Below are positions 11,908 to 23,442 of a DNA stretch of 64,000 bases, piece by piece. Origin of the DNA: Aphrocallistes beatrix. Taxonomy: Eukaryota > Porifera > Hexactinellida > Sceptrulophora > Aphrocallistidae. The translations under genes were made by a program, and so were the position numbers. A model generated the notes under the pieces. It was given only the letters and a program-made list of their open reading frames with translations. It ran no database searches and was not told the origin of the DNA. How positions within the stretch are numbered: position 1 is the first letter of the stretch; each line of letters begins with the position of its first letter. Location: positions 4,836,001 through 4,900,000 of the forward strand of contig OY725495.1 in NCBI GenBank assembly GCA_963281255.1, written 5' to 3'.

Positions 11908-11993
11908 CAGGTGACTCCGCTTAATCGGGACACTTTGGTCCCGGATATTTTGTCCCAATTAAGCGGTTATCCAGATTAAGTGGAGTTGATTGT
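11908..11993. mobile_element. Short pogo-like MITE, family A' (decayed)
   Basis: caggtgactccgcttaatcg at the left and taagtggagttgattgta at the right; only about 86 bp. Related copies: 13387, 36506 and 40050. Confidence 0.65.
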
Positions 11994-11999
11994 ATACAG

Positions 12000-12710
12000 T
12001 GAAATCATTTAACCAAATCTTGTCATTGTTCCCACCAAAAATATCGGCGTAGGAATGAGAGTCAAACCATTGGTTACATGCATAGGCAGTTTAAGGTGGT
12101 AAGTACTCACCAGAATTGATCAGCTGTAATACACAAGTATGGCGACCAAATAGGCGCCAAATTTTGGAAAATGGGCAAGAGCGAGCGACGATAAGGGGGG
12201 TCTGGGGGGCTTGCCCCAGAAAAATTTTTAAAAATCTTAGATGCTCAAATATCGATCTACAGCTATTGTTGTCACCTAGGGAAAAGAAAATCTCGGACTA
12301 TAGTGGAAGAAAAATGTGATTGGGATATATATATCTAGACTCAATTAACATAATTTTGGGGTTTAGTTGTAACCTATAAGTTTGTGTGGAGTCCTGCCAT
12401 ACCACAACTTCCTCCACTGCTCCACTGCCCAGCACCACGGCCCCCCACAGGCTCCAAACCTGGGGGGTATATACATTCCTTGAGTCCGAACAGTGTTACC
12501 TAGCGACCACCCAGGAACTAACCCTGGCTAAGCCAACTAACAGTAGACAGAATGGCTAATCATTACACAGCATGACTCATACAACAATAGAGACTGACAA
12601 TATTCTAAAATAACTATAAATTCCCACTTATATACGTACAACAATAACCTCGTTCTAAGCAAGCTATAATATACAGATACACTGGTTATATACACGTCTG
12701 CTAAAAAAGG
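12000..12710. other. 3' flank of the F-BAR gene
   Basis: No gene seen. A G-rich block (gggggtctggggggcttgcc) at about 12195-12215 resembles blocks near 19360, 48625 and 49800 and may be a dispersed repeat. A second G/C-rich patch (ggccccccacaggctcc) is near 12440. Confidence 0.45.
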
Positions 12711-15700
12711 CTAGAGGGTCTCTACATATGAGAGTGGCACAAACCCCTTCGCACCTTTAAACTCCACATAGATCCACCCAGACCCATCGTTCTCTAGGAG
12801 GGCGAGTTCTTGTCCCGAGGCGATGGAAAGTTCTCCTTCTGAGCTGGCGGCAAATTCGTAGAGGGCCCGCACGCGGCCAATGGGGTGTACGGCTTCTATA
12901 GAAGCTTCTAAAAATAGAACAGAGATTTGAATGTTTGTTTTCTCTGATATTTTCATATATTGTAAATTGTGGATATATGGATTTCTGAATTTTCCATAAT
13001 GAAATTTCCGATTTTGACACAATGATATTAAATACCCAAAAAGGCGTAATCTTGGAAAATCTCATACAATACACATTCCATAGACGTACCTGAGTCTCCA
13101 AGGGATGTATTCCCATCCGCCACCCCCTCTGGCACCTGGTAGGGGGTGTCGGATTGTGGCGGTAGAGAGGCGTGAGCGGAGGCGGGGTTGGGGGTGTGGT
13201 AGTGAGTGTCGGGGTTAGGCTCTTCGTCCGAAAAGTCACTGTCTGAGAATTCTCCAGACTGTCGGGAGTTTTTCGGGCGAGGCGGCCTGGAAGCCAGAGA
13301 CTTCTGTGTCTTTATCTTGGTTTGCTATAAATAGTTCAGTTCGTACTTAATTTAGTATCACATAGCTGATACGTAGTGTAGGGATTAAGTCAACTCCGCT
13401 TAATCGGGACAAAATATCCAGGACCAAAGTGTCCCGATTAAGCGGAGTCACCTGTATTTCCAACTATTCTATGGCTGATAGTGGTGTACTTGACTAATGG
13501 TGGTACTATTTTCTCTGATCTATAATTAGAATTAGTTCCAATATGCTCCGTGGAATCCGAGCTATTCTGATAGACCTGAGCGGGACTCTACACGTTGAGA
13601 ATACGCCTACTCCCAACGCTGTCACTTCCCTCGCGACGCTAAGACAGCAAAGGAATTTAGAGATCAGGTTCGTAACCAATACGACTAAAGAGTCAAGAGC
13701 CAGTCTGGTAACTAGGTTACGAGGAATAGGGTTTGGAATTCAAGATGATGAGATTGTTAGTTCACTCTCGGTTGCTAGGGAGTTCGTAAGGAATGCTGGT
13801 CTGAATCCATTTTTGATGTTATCAGAGTCTGCAATGGAAGATTTCTCAGGATTGACCAATGAAAATAAACCTCGAGACGCGGTTGTAGTAGGATTGGCGC
13901 CTGAAAAGTTCGATTACGCAACAATGAACGAAGCATTTCATTGGCTAGAAAAGGGCGCCAAACTAATCGCTATTCACAGAGGAAGATATTTTAAGCGGGA
14001 AAGCGGGCTAAGTTTAGGTCCAGGCGCGTTTGTGCGCGCACTCGAATACGCAACTGGAACTGAATCGATCTTAATCGGGAAACCGGAACCAACTTTCTTC
14101 AAATCGGCACTAAGCCGAGTTGGCTGCAGAGCTGAGGAAACTGTCATGATAGGAGATGACGTCAGAGATGACGTGTTAGGCGCGCAATCTGTGGGCATGA
14201 AGGGAGTTCTGGTACGCACAGGGAAGTACCAGGCGGGAGATGAGATGAGTCTACAGGATGGACCATGGATGGTAGTGGATAGCTTCGCCGAGTTTGTAGA
14301 TTTATTGGTTCGAGATGGGCGCTAATACAGAGGAGTTATAATGACGAGATATCACAATGCTAGTTATTTTTAGTATCACAAGTCTATTTTCGGATTTCAA
14401 CTCTCATATTCATAAGCAATTATATTATTTAGCTAAATTTGAATGTTACAGATTAAAAACGCCGCAAATTTAACGAAAAATTCCATATAAAACATTCACA
14501 CTAGATTATAGTCACGTTTCTGACACCAAGGAATGTACTATAATAAATGAACTGTCCTTGACTGAAGCAATACACGTATCCTACAATTGAATACCGTAAA
14601 CTGGGGCGACTTTGTCTCCCACAATAGCAATTTTAATACAATATACTCAAACTTAGAAATATTGTGGTTTAAATACGTTTGGATATATTGAGAGTTTCAT
14701 TCAACATATTATCAATGTGATTACATTGATTCATAAGTTTGAGTATATTTATTAAAATTGCTATTGTGGGACAAAGCAACCTCTTAGGGCCAAAGTCGCC
14801 CTAGTTTACAGTAGTTAGAAAAGGTGTGTAGTATCGTGTCACCTGTTTCTGGAGTTCATGCCGTTTGATGATCTTGAGTCTGTCTTCATAAGTGGTGACA
14901 GGAGGTGGCTCCATTAACCGCGAGTTCGCGTCTTGTAGTTCCGGTTTAGATGGAGCTGGCAGTCCCTCCAGCTGATTGGACCAGAACTGGTACCTGTATA
15001 GGTCCAGTTTGAGCTGATCTCCATTCTTCTTCTCTTCTGAATACTGCTCTTGAGTCTACAGAATGGACCATGGATGAGCTCAATAGCCAATGAGATTAGA
15101 CATCATAGAATGAATTAACACAAGCCAACTTGAGTCATGATAAAAGCGGGAAGCGGCGATGAATTTCGCGGGACATGGCGGGACGCAATAGAAAAGTATT
15201 TATATTATGGAACTCAAAAAAGCGGGACATATAGTAATGGGGAAATGTTATGTAAAAACGGGACACTTGTCAAAATTAGCTCAATAGAAGAGTGAAAAGA
15301 GCGGGACGTCCCGCCAAAAAGGGGACTGTTGGAATGCATGTGAATGTCAGGTGGTGATTATTACACTTAAATACACTGGAATGTATTGTGAATGGAATTG
15401 GGAAGATGACAGGTACAGTCGACTCCGCTTAATAGGGTCACATCGGTTAGAGGACATTTTGCCCCGATTAAGCGGAGAACCCTATTAACCGAAAATATTT
15501 TGTATCAGCTTCTATGTGTGAGAGCTATTCCGGTCCTGCCAAAAGTGGCCCGATTAAGCGGAGTCGACTGTACATAGGATCTTTGAAGGAACAGATTCGA
15601 AGAGGGAATACTCAGTAAAAATGGTATTCCAATTTAAATTGAGAGAGAACCAATCATCTGACAACCTCACAGGACCGGGATCCACTCATGGGTTTATCTA

Positions 15701-18700
15701 GGATTCCCAGTCCGGTTTATCTTGTAATTCCATGGGTGGTAGCAACTCAACACCAAAATTGAATCACACTGCAAGCACCTAGGCAACTCGGACGATACCA
15801 GGCTGGCACCTATAAGTGCCGACCGAGCACCTAGAAAATCCCTGGTCCCACTCCTACCTGTCTGACGTTCCCCATGGCTGGGTTCTTCTCGTAGATGTCC
15901 AGCATGTGTTTGATGGCGTTCAGGGAGGCCTGATTCTGTGCCACTTCCCTCTGGACCGCCTCGATCTTGTCCTTCAGCATTTTCTTCTGTGGATTGGGCG
16001 CCAAATGGCTGAAGTCCTCCGAATCGTCCAGCTTGGGAGTAGCTGACCTCTTCGTTTTAGAGAAGAGATTCCCTTTCTTGTGTTTCGCCTATGAAAATAG
16101 AATTTCTTAAATACACAGAGACTAGAATCAGTTTACTCAGAACCTGAATCTTAATCATACACCGCTGAGTTCTCTACAGCGTTCTGACATATCAGTAGAG
16201 ACGCCTTGAGAGAACTCAAATTACATTTTGAGTTCTCTCTTTAATTACATTTTCTTAGAAATTCGCAATAATTAGGTTAAAAAAAGCGTTTTAATAATAG
16301 TACGGAGATGTTTCACTCTCTTAGCTTAGCTCAGTCTTTGCCTAAGCAAACTCCGTTTACAATTTTGTTCACAAAATATATCTTAAAACATAACATGGAC
16401 AGAAGATTTTGCTAACTCGTTAGGGGGGAAAGTCGTAAAATGTGAAGTTTATTATTATTATGATGGAGCAGGTATTATGCAGCCCTCAGAGCTCCTAATC
16501 TCAAACCCATAAATATTCATACGCCTAAATCTATAAATAAAATAAGGTAAATTGGGTAATATTCTGGATTTTTTGAGGCTTAGCTCCTAAAAATCCCTTG
16601 TGATGGAGACTAAATTTATAACTTCTTGGTTCTAACTTCTGAACATTCCTCAATGAACTCACCGTTCCTAGCTGCAAGCTAGGAGCAGCATTGGTCCCGT
16701 ACTCTGTGAAGAAGCGATCATCAGGAATAGGGAAACCAGTTTTCTTCTGTTCCACGAGTTGCTTCAAGTCCTTATCGGAGTGAATCTCCTTCCCAGCGGC
16801 TAGGATGTTGTCGTAGCAGGTGTTGATGATCGGAAATACGTGTCTGAGTCCCTCTACCAGCTGCTCTTGCAAGAACTTAACCCGCGCTAATCTGCTCTGT
16901 TCCATCTTGAAGAATTTCTCAAATGTTATCGGCATCTGCTTGTAGTAGTGTTCCTGAATTAGAATGAGAGATTAAAATAGAACAAGATGGAGGGGAGATA
17001 AAATACTAGAAATGTTGCTCGACAGACTGATCCTGCAGATCTAAAATCAGAGGTGTGAAAAAGTGAATAAGCAATGAAATATCACATTGTGCCTTCTAAG
17101 GTAATATTGGGAATTTGGGAAATACATATATGCCAACCTTCAGAAGGTAAAGCGGGACAAAAGAGGGATAATTCCACTTTTTGGGACGTTTTCGCGGGAC
17201 ATTACTTTCAAAATGTCCGAAAAAGCTGGACGTCCCGCCAAAAACGGGACAGTTGGCAGGTATGGATACCGGGTGACCAATAAGTTCTGTTACAAGCTTT
17301 TTGAGTGTAAGAATTATATACCCAATGAAGCTTGTAACAGGACTCATTGGTCACCCGGTATAGTGAAAAACTCTATTTTAACCATTGAGACATATGACGT
17401 GAAACTATCCGTAGTACAAGGTGTGAAAATATAGATATGTATATACAGAATCCATCTGCAAATAACGAATGGCAATGGAACTCCGAGAAAGACAGTTCTT
17501 CTACACAGTACAGGGATTCTACATGGCAAATCTGATTAAAATCTGGGCGTAAGATTCCGCAGAATCTAAATATAGTAGATCCGTACTATAAATAGAATGA
17601 GGTGTACCTTCTGAGATTTGTTGAAATTGTCAATGAACAGCTGATACTGATCCTTACTGTCTCCTAGAGCGCGGTCTTTTGATGTCACCATCAGCTTAGC
17701 TTTGTCAATCGCATCTTTTGTCACCTAGAAGTAAACAAATGTAAGTAAACAACAGTCATAACTGCACAAACAGAAGATGAATTTCATAGTGGATACAACC
17801 TTGTTAAATACTGCTGAGAATTTGTATAACAAATATTTTCACTAATTTATAAAGTAAATTTGGTGTTTTTCAAAAAACAATAAACTCATAAAACTGACTA
17901 AATATTTTGAATTTTGAAAAATCTGAATAAAACAGGATCCAAATAGGATTATTTATAGAAAATAGTCTAAACTTAGCAAAATACCAAACTAATTCCAGAG
18001 AAATCTAAGACAGAACTGACACAACCTGACACAAAAGTTGAAAGTGGCAGTGTTTACCAGTTAACACTTCCCAAGCCAGTGGTGAGTACAGAACCATGGA
18101 CGCAAAAGCAGTCACAAACCTTAGGATTGAACTCCACTTTCTCCAGATTGAGTTTGGCCTGTATGGCGTCTCTGTGGGAATCTTCGTACCTCCGTCTCAT
18201 CCTGTCCAACTGCTGGACATTCTGGTCATGCTTAGCTCGTATCATGTTACCTTCATTCTATAAATAGAACAGAGTATCACTCTACAAAGTTTTAGCTTCA
18301 ATTATGACATAGAAGCTAATACAAAATATTTTCGGTCAATAGGGTTCTCCGCTTAATCGGGGCAAAATGTCCTCTGACCGATGTGACCCTATTAAGCGGA
18401 GTCGACTGTATCTGCTCCAAGTAACTGTCAGGATCTCAGACAGAATACTCATACCGTGCATACTCTAGGGGTTCAAATAAACGGGGGGGGGGGGGTTGGA
18501 ATAAACCATAAAATATACTGGAGTCAGTTCTATTACTTTAAGAGGGGAAAATCAAAGATGTAACAAGCCCGGGGGCTGTTTATTCGGACCCCTGAGTACT
18601 CAATCAGAGACGCTAGGGGAACAGAATTTTGTTTGAGGGAAACTTTCAAGCGATTTTTTACAAAAACAATAATTAATGGAATGAAATATGAATATAAAGC

Positions 18701-20805
18701 ATTGTATAAATATTATTGCTATAATTAGATACAAAAGATCTCCTTTATAGAACAATAGCAAAAATCCAGTTGATAGTCTTGGTAGCTCAATTTTATTCAT
18801 GAATGAGGAGTTTCAAAGAATTAGGCATATAAATATAAATGTCAATATTGAACTTATTTTAGTATATAAATCCACCTATGTTAGCTATTTCGAATGAAGC
18901 GGACATTCTAATGCTAATCCTAGCTCATCTGATACGCTGTATTATGGAAACATTATTGATTATGTCCTCCCATCCCCGTTCATTAGAAGTTACGAGGAGA
19001 TACACTGTACAAAGTCAAGCTAGCTCCTTTACATCCAACGAATCAAATACAGTAGAACTCGGATAAGACATACCTCTTCGGGAAGGAATTATTTGTACGT
19101 ACTATCCGTAAGTACGTCCTAGCCGAGTTTGTACTACATAGAAATCTATATTATAGATGGATTTTGGTTGAAGAGAAATGAGTACGTACTAAACCGAAGA
19201 ATGTAATATCCGAGTTCTACTGTATAACGACCCATTCAGGGGTGGTCACAGGAAATTTCCAAACCGGGACGAAGCGGGAACAAAGCAAAAGAATCCGGGG
19301 CCCTTCCTGTGATTTCGGCTTGGGTGGTTGAATGAAATCGGGGCCGCAGAATCAAACTCGGGCAAATGCCCCCCTGGGACCCCCCATGTCCCCATAATCT
19401 GCTAGTGGCACAGTGGACATTTTCGGGGTGAAATGGAAGTAGGAAACTATGCAAGGTAGAGATACGTAATGTATTATAAACCTATAGGACATCAACCTCA
19501 AGAAATTCAATGATAATACAGTCAGGGTCGTTTATTATGAACATTCGTTTATTATGAACTAACCTCCTGGTCCCAATTTCATTTTTAGATAGGATTTGTA
19601 TTGAATCAAGTTCGCTTAATATGAAGTATCTCTATTATGAACAGATTTTTTGGTCCCCTGGTGGTTCAAAATAAGCACCCTGACTGTAATGAAATACAAT
19701 TCTGAGGGTAGAAAATTTCACTCTATTTCCAGCAAAACCCCATTGTGGATGATACCACGAGCTAGCAACAGAGAAGAGCTACCTGAATATTCCTCTTCTC
19801 AGCTTCTTTGTCGTGCTGGAGTTGCAGTAACGGCTTGAAGACATTAGCTGTGAGAGACTCCGCTATTCTCTCGTGTTGATTCGCCTCGTCGCCTGCCTCA
19901 TGCACAGCAACGGAGTAGGCGTTCTGGTATGTGAATAGTTCACACCCAGAGTGCTTGTTGTACTTGGGTGTGTTCTTCTTCATTAGGTCCTTCAGCTTAC
20001 GCGCGAAAACTATAAATAGAACAGAGGTAAGGCCAATGTTGATTGTTTCAATAATGTCAACATAAATATCAATAACAACAGAGTGTATAGCAGTGCTGGC
20101 AACACTACACTTGGTGGTGGCTATCTAAGCCACTTTTTAACTGTTTCTGTGGGTAAGAACCACAAACTTTAACCCTAGACTATCGAAAACTCGCGATATC
20201 GCGGATGTCTCCAGTCATTTTCAATGGGAAAGAAGCCATAAAGTTGTGCCACTGTGGTACATTTCTGTAGTCTTAAGATAATGGCTTAATACAAGTATAC
20301 TAAAAATAGATTAAATGTGGTGGCTTAGTTTGCCACTGGGCTCAGGACTTTGGTGGTTTATCCATACATGCCAACCTCTGCAAGGAAAAAAGCGGGACAT
20401 TATTAGTATTTTAGAGGGACATAGTATCTTTGTGTTAGTCCCATATCTGAAAATCGGGACAGTTCAACCTTTTGGAACGTTTTCACGGGACAACGTATGT
20501 CTGAAAAAGTGGGACGTCCCGCCAAAAACGGGACAGTTGTCAAGTATGCGCATCGCTATATTTTGGCACCAAACCATGGATGTGTCGAGAGAACTGGGTA
20601 GAGCGTCCTTACGGTTCTCAAGCTCGATTCTGTCCTTGACGAACTGGGAGTACTTCTTGATGTAGTCCACCCCTTGGTCCGCGTACTTCACCATCTCGTC
20701 GTACTGGTCCCACAGCTCCAGGCCGAAGTTGGACGCCACCGACCCATTCTGATCAGACACTGTGCCCCCCTCTGCTCCATCTGCAACGACCCCCTCTTCT
20801 GACAT
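12711..20805 (-). CDS. FNBP1L: CIP4/FBP17/TOCA-type F-BAR, HR1, SH3 protein
   Basis: Nine exons on the minus strand join in phase to 613 residues: 20613-20805, 19783-20009, 18120-18257, 17608-17724, 16663-16953, 15858-16088, 14843-15055, 13090-13324 and 12711-12907. An in-frame stop three codons before the ATG at 20805 supports that start. Residues of about 24-290 are an F-BAR domain (FGLELWDQYDEMVKYADQGV near the start). Residues of about 340-430 are an HR1 coiled coil, with EDFSHLAPNPQKK and MLDIYEKNPAMGN matching this family closely. An acidic/Pro-rich linker leads to a C-terminal SH3 domain (ALYEFAASSEGELSI ... GFVPLSYVETL). These proteins bend membranes, bind Cdc42 through HR1 and recruit N-WASP and dynamin through SH3 during endocytosis. 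I cannot tell which vertebrate paralogue (TRIP10, FNBP1, FNBP1L) is closest; there is probably one ancestral gene. The 1518-bp intron 13325-14842 holds an HDHD2-like gene. Confidence 0.9.
13387..13455. mobile_element. Very short family A' MITE
   Basis: About 69 bp: gtcaactccgcttaatcggg at the left and cgattaagcggagtcacctg at the right, almost only inverted repeat. It lies in the F-BAR intron between exon 8 and the HDHD2 gene, 88 bp before the latter's ATG. Confidence 0.65.
13543..14325 (+). CDS. HDHD2: HDHD2-like HAD phosphatase, intronless, nested
   Basis: A single open frame of 260 residues, the same length as vertebrate HDHD2 (about 259). All HAD motifs are visible: motif I DLSGTLH near residue 11 (Ser in place of the usual second Asp, as in HDHD2 proteins), motif II FVTNTTKES, motif III Lys in GKPEPTFF, and motif IV GDDVRDD. 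AIHRGRYFKR and LGPGAFVRALEYAT match the cap region of the HDHD2/LHPP group. It probably hydrolyses a small phosphate ester in the cytosol; the substrate is not known from sequence. It lies wholly within one intron of the minus-strand F-BAR gene. The lack of introns among intron-rich neighbours suggests retroposition, but I see no poly-A tract or target duplication, so the event, if real, is old. No TATA box is obvious; a short family A' element lies just upstream. Confidence 0.93.
   Translation: MLRGIRAILIDLSGTLHVENTPTPNAVTSLATLRQQRNLEIRFVTNTTKESRASLVTRLRGIGFGIQDDEIVSSLSVAREFVRNAGLNPFLMLSESAMEDFSGLTNENKPRDAVVVGLAPEKFDYATMNEAFHWLEKGAKLIAIHRGRYFKRESGLSLGPGAFVRALEYATGTESILIGKPEPTFFKSALSRVGCRAEETVMIGDDVRDDVLGAQSVGMKGVLVRTGKYQAGDEMSLQDGPWMVVDSFAEFVDLLVRDGR
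14592..14813. mobile_element. Palindromic MITE, family F
   Basis: Left end taccgtaaactggggcgac, right end gtcgccctagtttacagta; inner arms caatagcaattttaata and tattaaaattgctattg give a hairpin over most of its 222 bp. In the F-BAR intron, on the other side of HDHD2 from the family A' copy. Confidence 0.8.
15128..15342. mobile_element. Family H element (GTCCCGC-rich), F-BAR intron
   Basis: Contains gcgggac blocks, caatagaaaagtattta and cgggacgtcccgccaaaaa. It is reversed relative to the copy at 40704. Confidence 0.65.
15416..15570. mobile_element. Pogo/Tigger-like MITE, family A copy 4
   Basis: cagtcgactccgcttaatag to agcggagtcgactg, flanked by TA. At 155 bp it is shorter than the copies at 777 and 1139; it lacks a block of about 30 bp near one end. 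Confidence 0.85.
15670..15836 (-). repeat. SINE-like repeat, diverged copy
   Basis: Read on the minus strand: cacttataggtgccagcctgg, then about 45 bp, then gtgtgattcaattttggtg. The order and spacing match a second copy near 48884-49140. The first block resembles a tRNA A box and the second a degenerate B box, so a tRNA-derived SINE is possible. Confidence 0.4.
17123..17262. mobile_element. Family H element, F-BAR intron
   Basis: atgccaaccttcagaagg at the left; cgggacagttggcaggtatg at the right, with gcgggaca and gacgtcccgccaaaaacgg inside. Confidence 0.65.
17264..17362. mobile_element. Hairpin MITE abutting family H element
   Basis: Arms ataccgggtgaccaataagt and actcattggtcacccggtat, with inner arms tgttacaagctt / aagcttgtaaca. 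Nearly the whole 99 bp can fold back. It begins directly at the end of the family H copy. Confidence 0.75.
18309..18408. mobile_element. Half copy of family A MITE
   Basis: Only the half from acatagaagctaatac to gcggagtcgactg is present; the other end is missing. Lies in the F-BAR intron, 52 bp upstream of exon 3. Confidence 0.8.
19050..19222. mobile_element. Pogo-like MITE, family B copy
   Basis: Ends cagtagaactcggataag and tatccgagttctactg, flanked by TA; internal tagtacgtac and gtacgtacta blocks. Other copies at 9050 (split), 25373, 25930, 34579 and 42263. Confidence 0.85.
19255..19410. repeat. GC-rich dispersed repeat
   Basis: Contains aatgaaatcggggccgcaga, atcaaactcgggcaaatgcc and ccctgggacccccc; a reversed counterpart (gagtttgattctgcgacccc) lies at about 48600-48690. 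Confidence 0.5.
19519..19686. mobile_element. Pogo-like MITE, family C copy
   Basis: Ends cagtcagggtcgtttatt and aataagcaccctgactg, flanked by TA; interior gatttgtattgaatcaagtt. Other copies at 21072, 33163, 41217 and 61912 (split). Confidence 0.85.
20190..20250. repeat. Dispersed repeat, family M
   Basis: cgatatcgcggatgtctcc, then cattttcaatggg and gaagccataaag. Related copies at about 51565 and, reversed, 55290. Confidence 0.6.
20363..20552. mobile_element. Family H element beside F-BAR exon 1
   Basis: acatgccaacctctgcaagg to gggacagttgtcaagtatg, with gacgtcccgccaaaaacggg inside. It ends about 60 bp from the donor of the first coding exon. Confidence 0.65.
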
Positions 20806-21071
20806 GCCAATCTAACAGCTAGGTTGTTAGGAAGAGTATTATGATAAATCCAACACATACACATGCATATTTAGTGTAGCTCCGACACTAGAAATGCTCT
20901 AGTGGCAGGACGGTAGACTCCCATCCCTCCAGACATTCTAGAAAACTCTTGGACCGATTTATTCCCAAGCTGGTATAAACATTCATTCATATCACATTTT
21001 CACTCTTTTGTGACATCTTCCATAATCTTTGGTATAAACGAGTTCTCAACCGATAGTATGAGAAACTTAAT

Positions 21072-21236
21072 AGTCAGGTTCGCTTATTATGAACATTCGT
21101 TTATATGAACTAACCTCCTGGTCCCAATTTCATATTTTAGATAGGATTTGTATTGAATCAAGTTCGCTTAATATGAAGTATCTCTATTATGAACAGATTT
21201 GGTCTCCTGGTGGTTCACAATAAGCGACCCTGACTG
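21072..21236. mobile_element. Pogo-like MITE, family C copy
   Basis: Left end damaged (agtcaggttcgcttatt); right end aataagcgaccctgactg. A further decayed relative (ttattatgaactaacc ... ttaagctaccctgactg) lies at about 21835-21946. Confidence 0.8.
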
Positions 21237-21574
21237 TATATAAATATGTTTATATACGCTGCCTGTACAAATAGTATTCGTATACCCTAAAAGTCCCCAT
21301 CCAATTTGTTATAATACTAATATTTAAGTAAAAATATATATCAGTAACAGATACACTAAAACTAGCGGCAAATTCGTTTGCTTCACATTCAAATTACCCA
21401 CTTTCAAAGCTTTCAACTTAATTATTCGGCTTCAAGATTTAATGATTTCAGCATTCGCTAGTCAGCGTATTATGTTCTACAGGAACATTTCCATCAGGCT
21501 GTGTATGGAGATAAAATTTAGGAAAAGCAGCGGCAATATTTGAAGAAAAAGGGTGTCCCTATTTCCTTGAATAA

Positions 21575-21800
21575 CAGGCCTCTCTCTCTCAACCAGTAAT
21601 TTAACTAAATCGTGTGATGTGGCAAGTGACAAATCTTGAGATATGGGAATATAGTATTACGAACAGTGATCAAATGCAGGCCTCTCAACTCTCACGATTT
21701 AGAACACTGTTCGTAATATTATTTTCCCAAATCTCAAGATTTGTCACTTGCCATTACACGATTAGTTTAATTACTCGTTGAGAGGCCTTGAATAAGCGCC
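21575..21800. mobile_element. Palindromic element, family K
   Basis: Ends aggcctctc and gagaggcct; inner arms ggcaagtgacaaatcttgag and ctcaagatttgtcacttgcc, then ttacgaacagtg and cactgttcgtaa. The hairpin spans about 190 bp. Shorter relatives at 42452 and 47523. Confidence 0.8.
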
Positions 21801-21982
21801 GGGGTTAGATAATATGCGAACATTTTAGATAGATAACCCATGTAATGGCTAGTTTATTATGAACTAACCTTTATTCGCTTACATAGGATTAGTATTACGA
21901 ATTTTTAGATTCCCAGGTGGTTCATATTAAGCTACCCTGACTGTACTCTTTTGATAGTCATAGAGCTTTGTCTTCCTCCCAT

Positions 21983-22093
21983 TACCGTCCCGTGGGCATG
22001 CCTAATTTACGGGACGGGACGGCATCCCATCCCGTAAATTACGCATCTTAACTGGTCCCGTCCCGTAAATTAGGCATGCCCCGTCCCGTCAGT
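21983..22093. mobile_element. CCCGTAAATT palindromic repeat
   Basis: cgtcccgtgggcatgcctaa at the left, taggcatgccccgtcccgtc at the right, with cccgtaaatta blocks between. A small relative (acctaatttacgg / ccgtaaattatgc) lies at about 46284-46335. Confidence 0.7.
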
Positions 22094-22264
22094 AATATCA
22101 AATTCAATTTCTCAGTCAAACAAACTAATAATCCTAAATACAAACTGATATACAAATGTATAAAAAGATAAAAATGCCTCACATACCTATCTACCAAAGT
22201 CATTGTGAGCTAGCTGCTACATGTTGATCCTAATGATCTTGAGCACACACAAACACACTCAATC

Positions 22265-23359
22265 CTAATACATTTGAATCTTATGATTCGCCTTGTCCGA
22301 ACAGAGAATAGTATCATCTGACTTCACTGCTAGTCCCGTAGGCTTGTAGTCTGTCTCGATATGGAACAAATAGTCCCCTTTTGCCGTGAAGATAGTGATC
22401 AGTTTAGTTTCGCTATCGCAAACGATCAAAGTGTCATTTCTCCCAAAGCATAGAAAATCGATTCCAACTGTTAAGGCTAGAGTTTCTTTTAGCTCACCAG
22501 ATTTAGAGAAAATAAGTATTTTACTCTCTTTTTTTTCAGCGACAAATAAATTGTTTTTATACACTTTGACATCTACTGGTTCTTTCAGTTGGCTACTACC
22601 TATCTCCTTCTCAATACTAGCAAGGTCTATATTTAGAACAGCTACAGAATTCTTCACTGAATTAGCTACGTAGACTCCGTCGCTATCTGCGTCTAGACCT
22701 AATGGAGTTTCAAACCCAGTCTCACACTTAGCCTTGAACTCGTAGCTTGGTAGCGCAAACTTAACTATGGCATGTGCTATCCTGTCGGTTACGAAAGCAC
22801 AATTCGTATGTATAACTACTGAATGGGGACTTTTCAAATGGTCCTTTCCAAACTGATTTTCGTACTCACAATCTGAGCTAAGCACCTGGATCCGTTTCGT
22901 CCTCATTTCAGCTACGTACAAGTTATCTTCTCCATCTGTTGCGATCCCACGCGGTCCATCGAACTCCAGTTCTCCGGTTCCCTTTTTCCCGACAGTTTGT
23001 TTTGGTAGAAACTTGTATTCCAAAAATAAATTGTTGACACAGTCCTCTAACATTTTAATCTTTGAGCTGTCCAGCTGAGGAATTGGTGGTGGAATTGGAT
23101 CTTGAAGCTCATCCCGTTTTATGCGCAAGCAGTTCAGTGCTCCCCTTACACTTGGTCCCAGGTCTTCCATTTTTTTAATATTCACTTCTGCCTTTTTAAA
23201 TTCTTCTTTTCTAAACTTTTCGTTGAGCTCATACCTCGATTTCAATTTCTCGATTTCGTTCAACAATCTTTCCCTTCGAATCGTTAGTTTTTTTATCAAG
23301 TCATCGAAAGTTGAAAGGATATAAAGTTCAACTTTGATAAATGAATTTTGGGAGACCAT
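22265..23359 (-). CDS. Coiled-coil + NHL-repeat protein 1
   Basis: One exon. The frame is open much further upstream, but that part is a 17-bp satellite, so I take the ATG at 23359 (MVSQNSFIKVEL) as start: 364 residues. Residues of about 8-80 are a coiled coil (TIRRERLLNEIEKLKSRYEL) at the place where the two related genes downstream have theirs. A Pro-rich hinge (DPIPPPIPQLD) follows. The rest holds about five NHL/beta-propeller repeats (GPRGIATDGEDNLYVAEM, LKSPHSVVIHTNCAFVTD, PLGLDADSDGVYVANS and others). NHL propellers bind proteins or RNA. There is no RING or B-box, so this is not a full TRIM-NHL ligase. It differs from the other two genes in base use (no late AT-rich part) and lacks their conserved promoter. 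Biological role unknown. Confidence 0.8.
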   Translation of the reverse strand: MVSQNSFIKVELYILSTFDDLIKKLTIRRERLLNEIEKLKSRYELNEKFRKEEFKKAEVNIKKMEDLGPSVRGALNCLRIKRDELQDPIPPPIPQLDSSKIKMLEDCVNNLFLEYKFLPKQTVGKKGTGELEFDGPRGIATDGEDNLYVAEMRTKRIQVLSSDCEYENQFGKDHLKSPHSVVIHTNCAFVTDRIAHAIVKFALPSYEFKAKCETGFETPLGLDADSDGVYVANSVKNSVAVLNIDLASIEKEIGSSQLKEPVDVKVYKNNLFVAEKKESKILIFSKSGELKETLALTVGIDFLCFGRNDTLIVCDSETKLITIFTAKGDYLFHIETDYKPTGLAVKSDDTILCSDKANHKIQMY

Positions 23360-23442
23360 ATATTCTATATTGTTTTGTAAAGTCGTAATGTGACTATTCA
23401 GTAAGAATTTATAGTTAGAAATGAAAGTAAGATTATTAGTAC

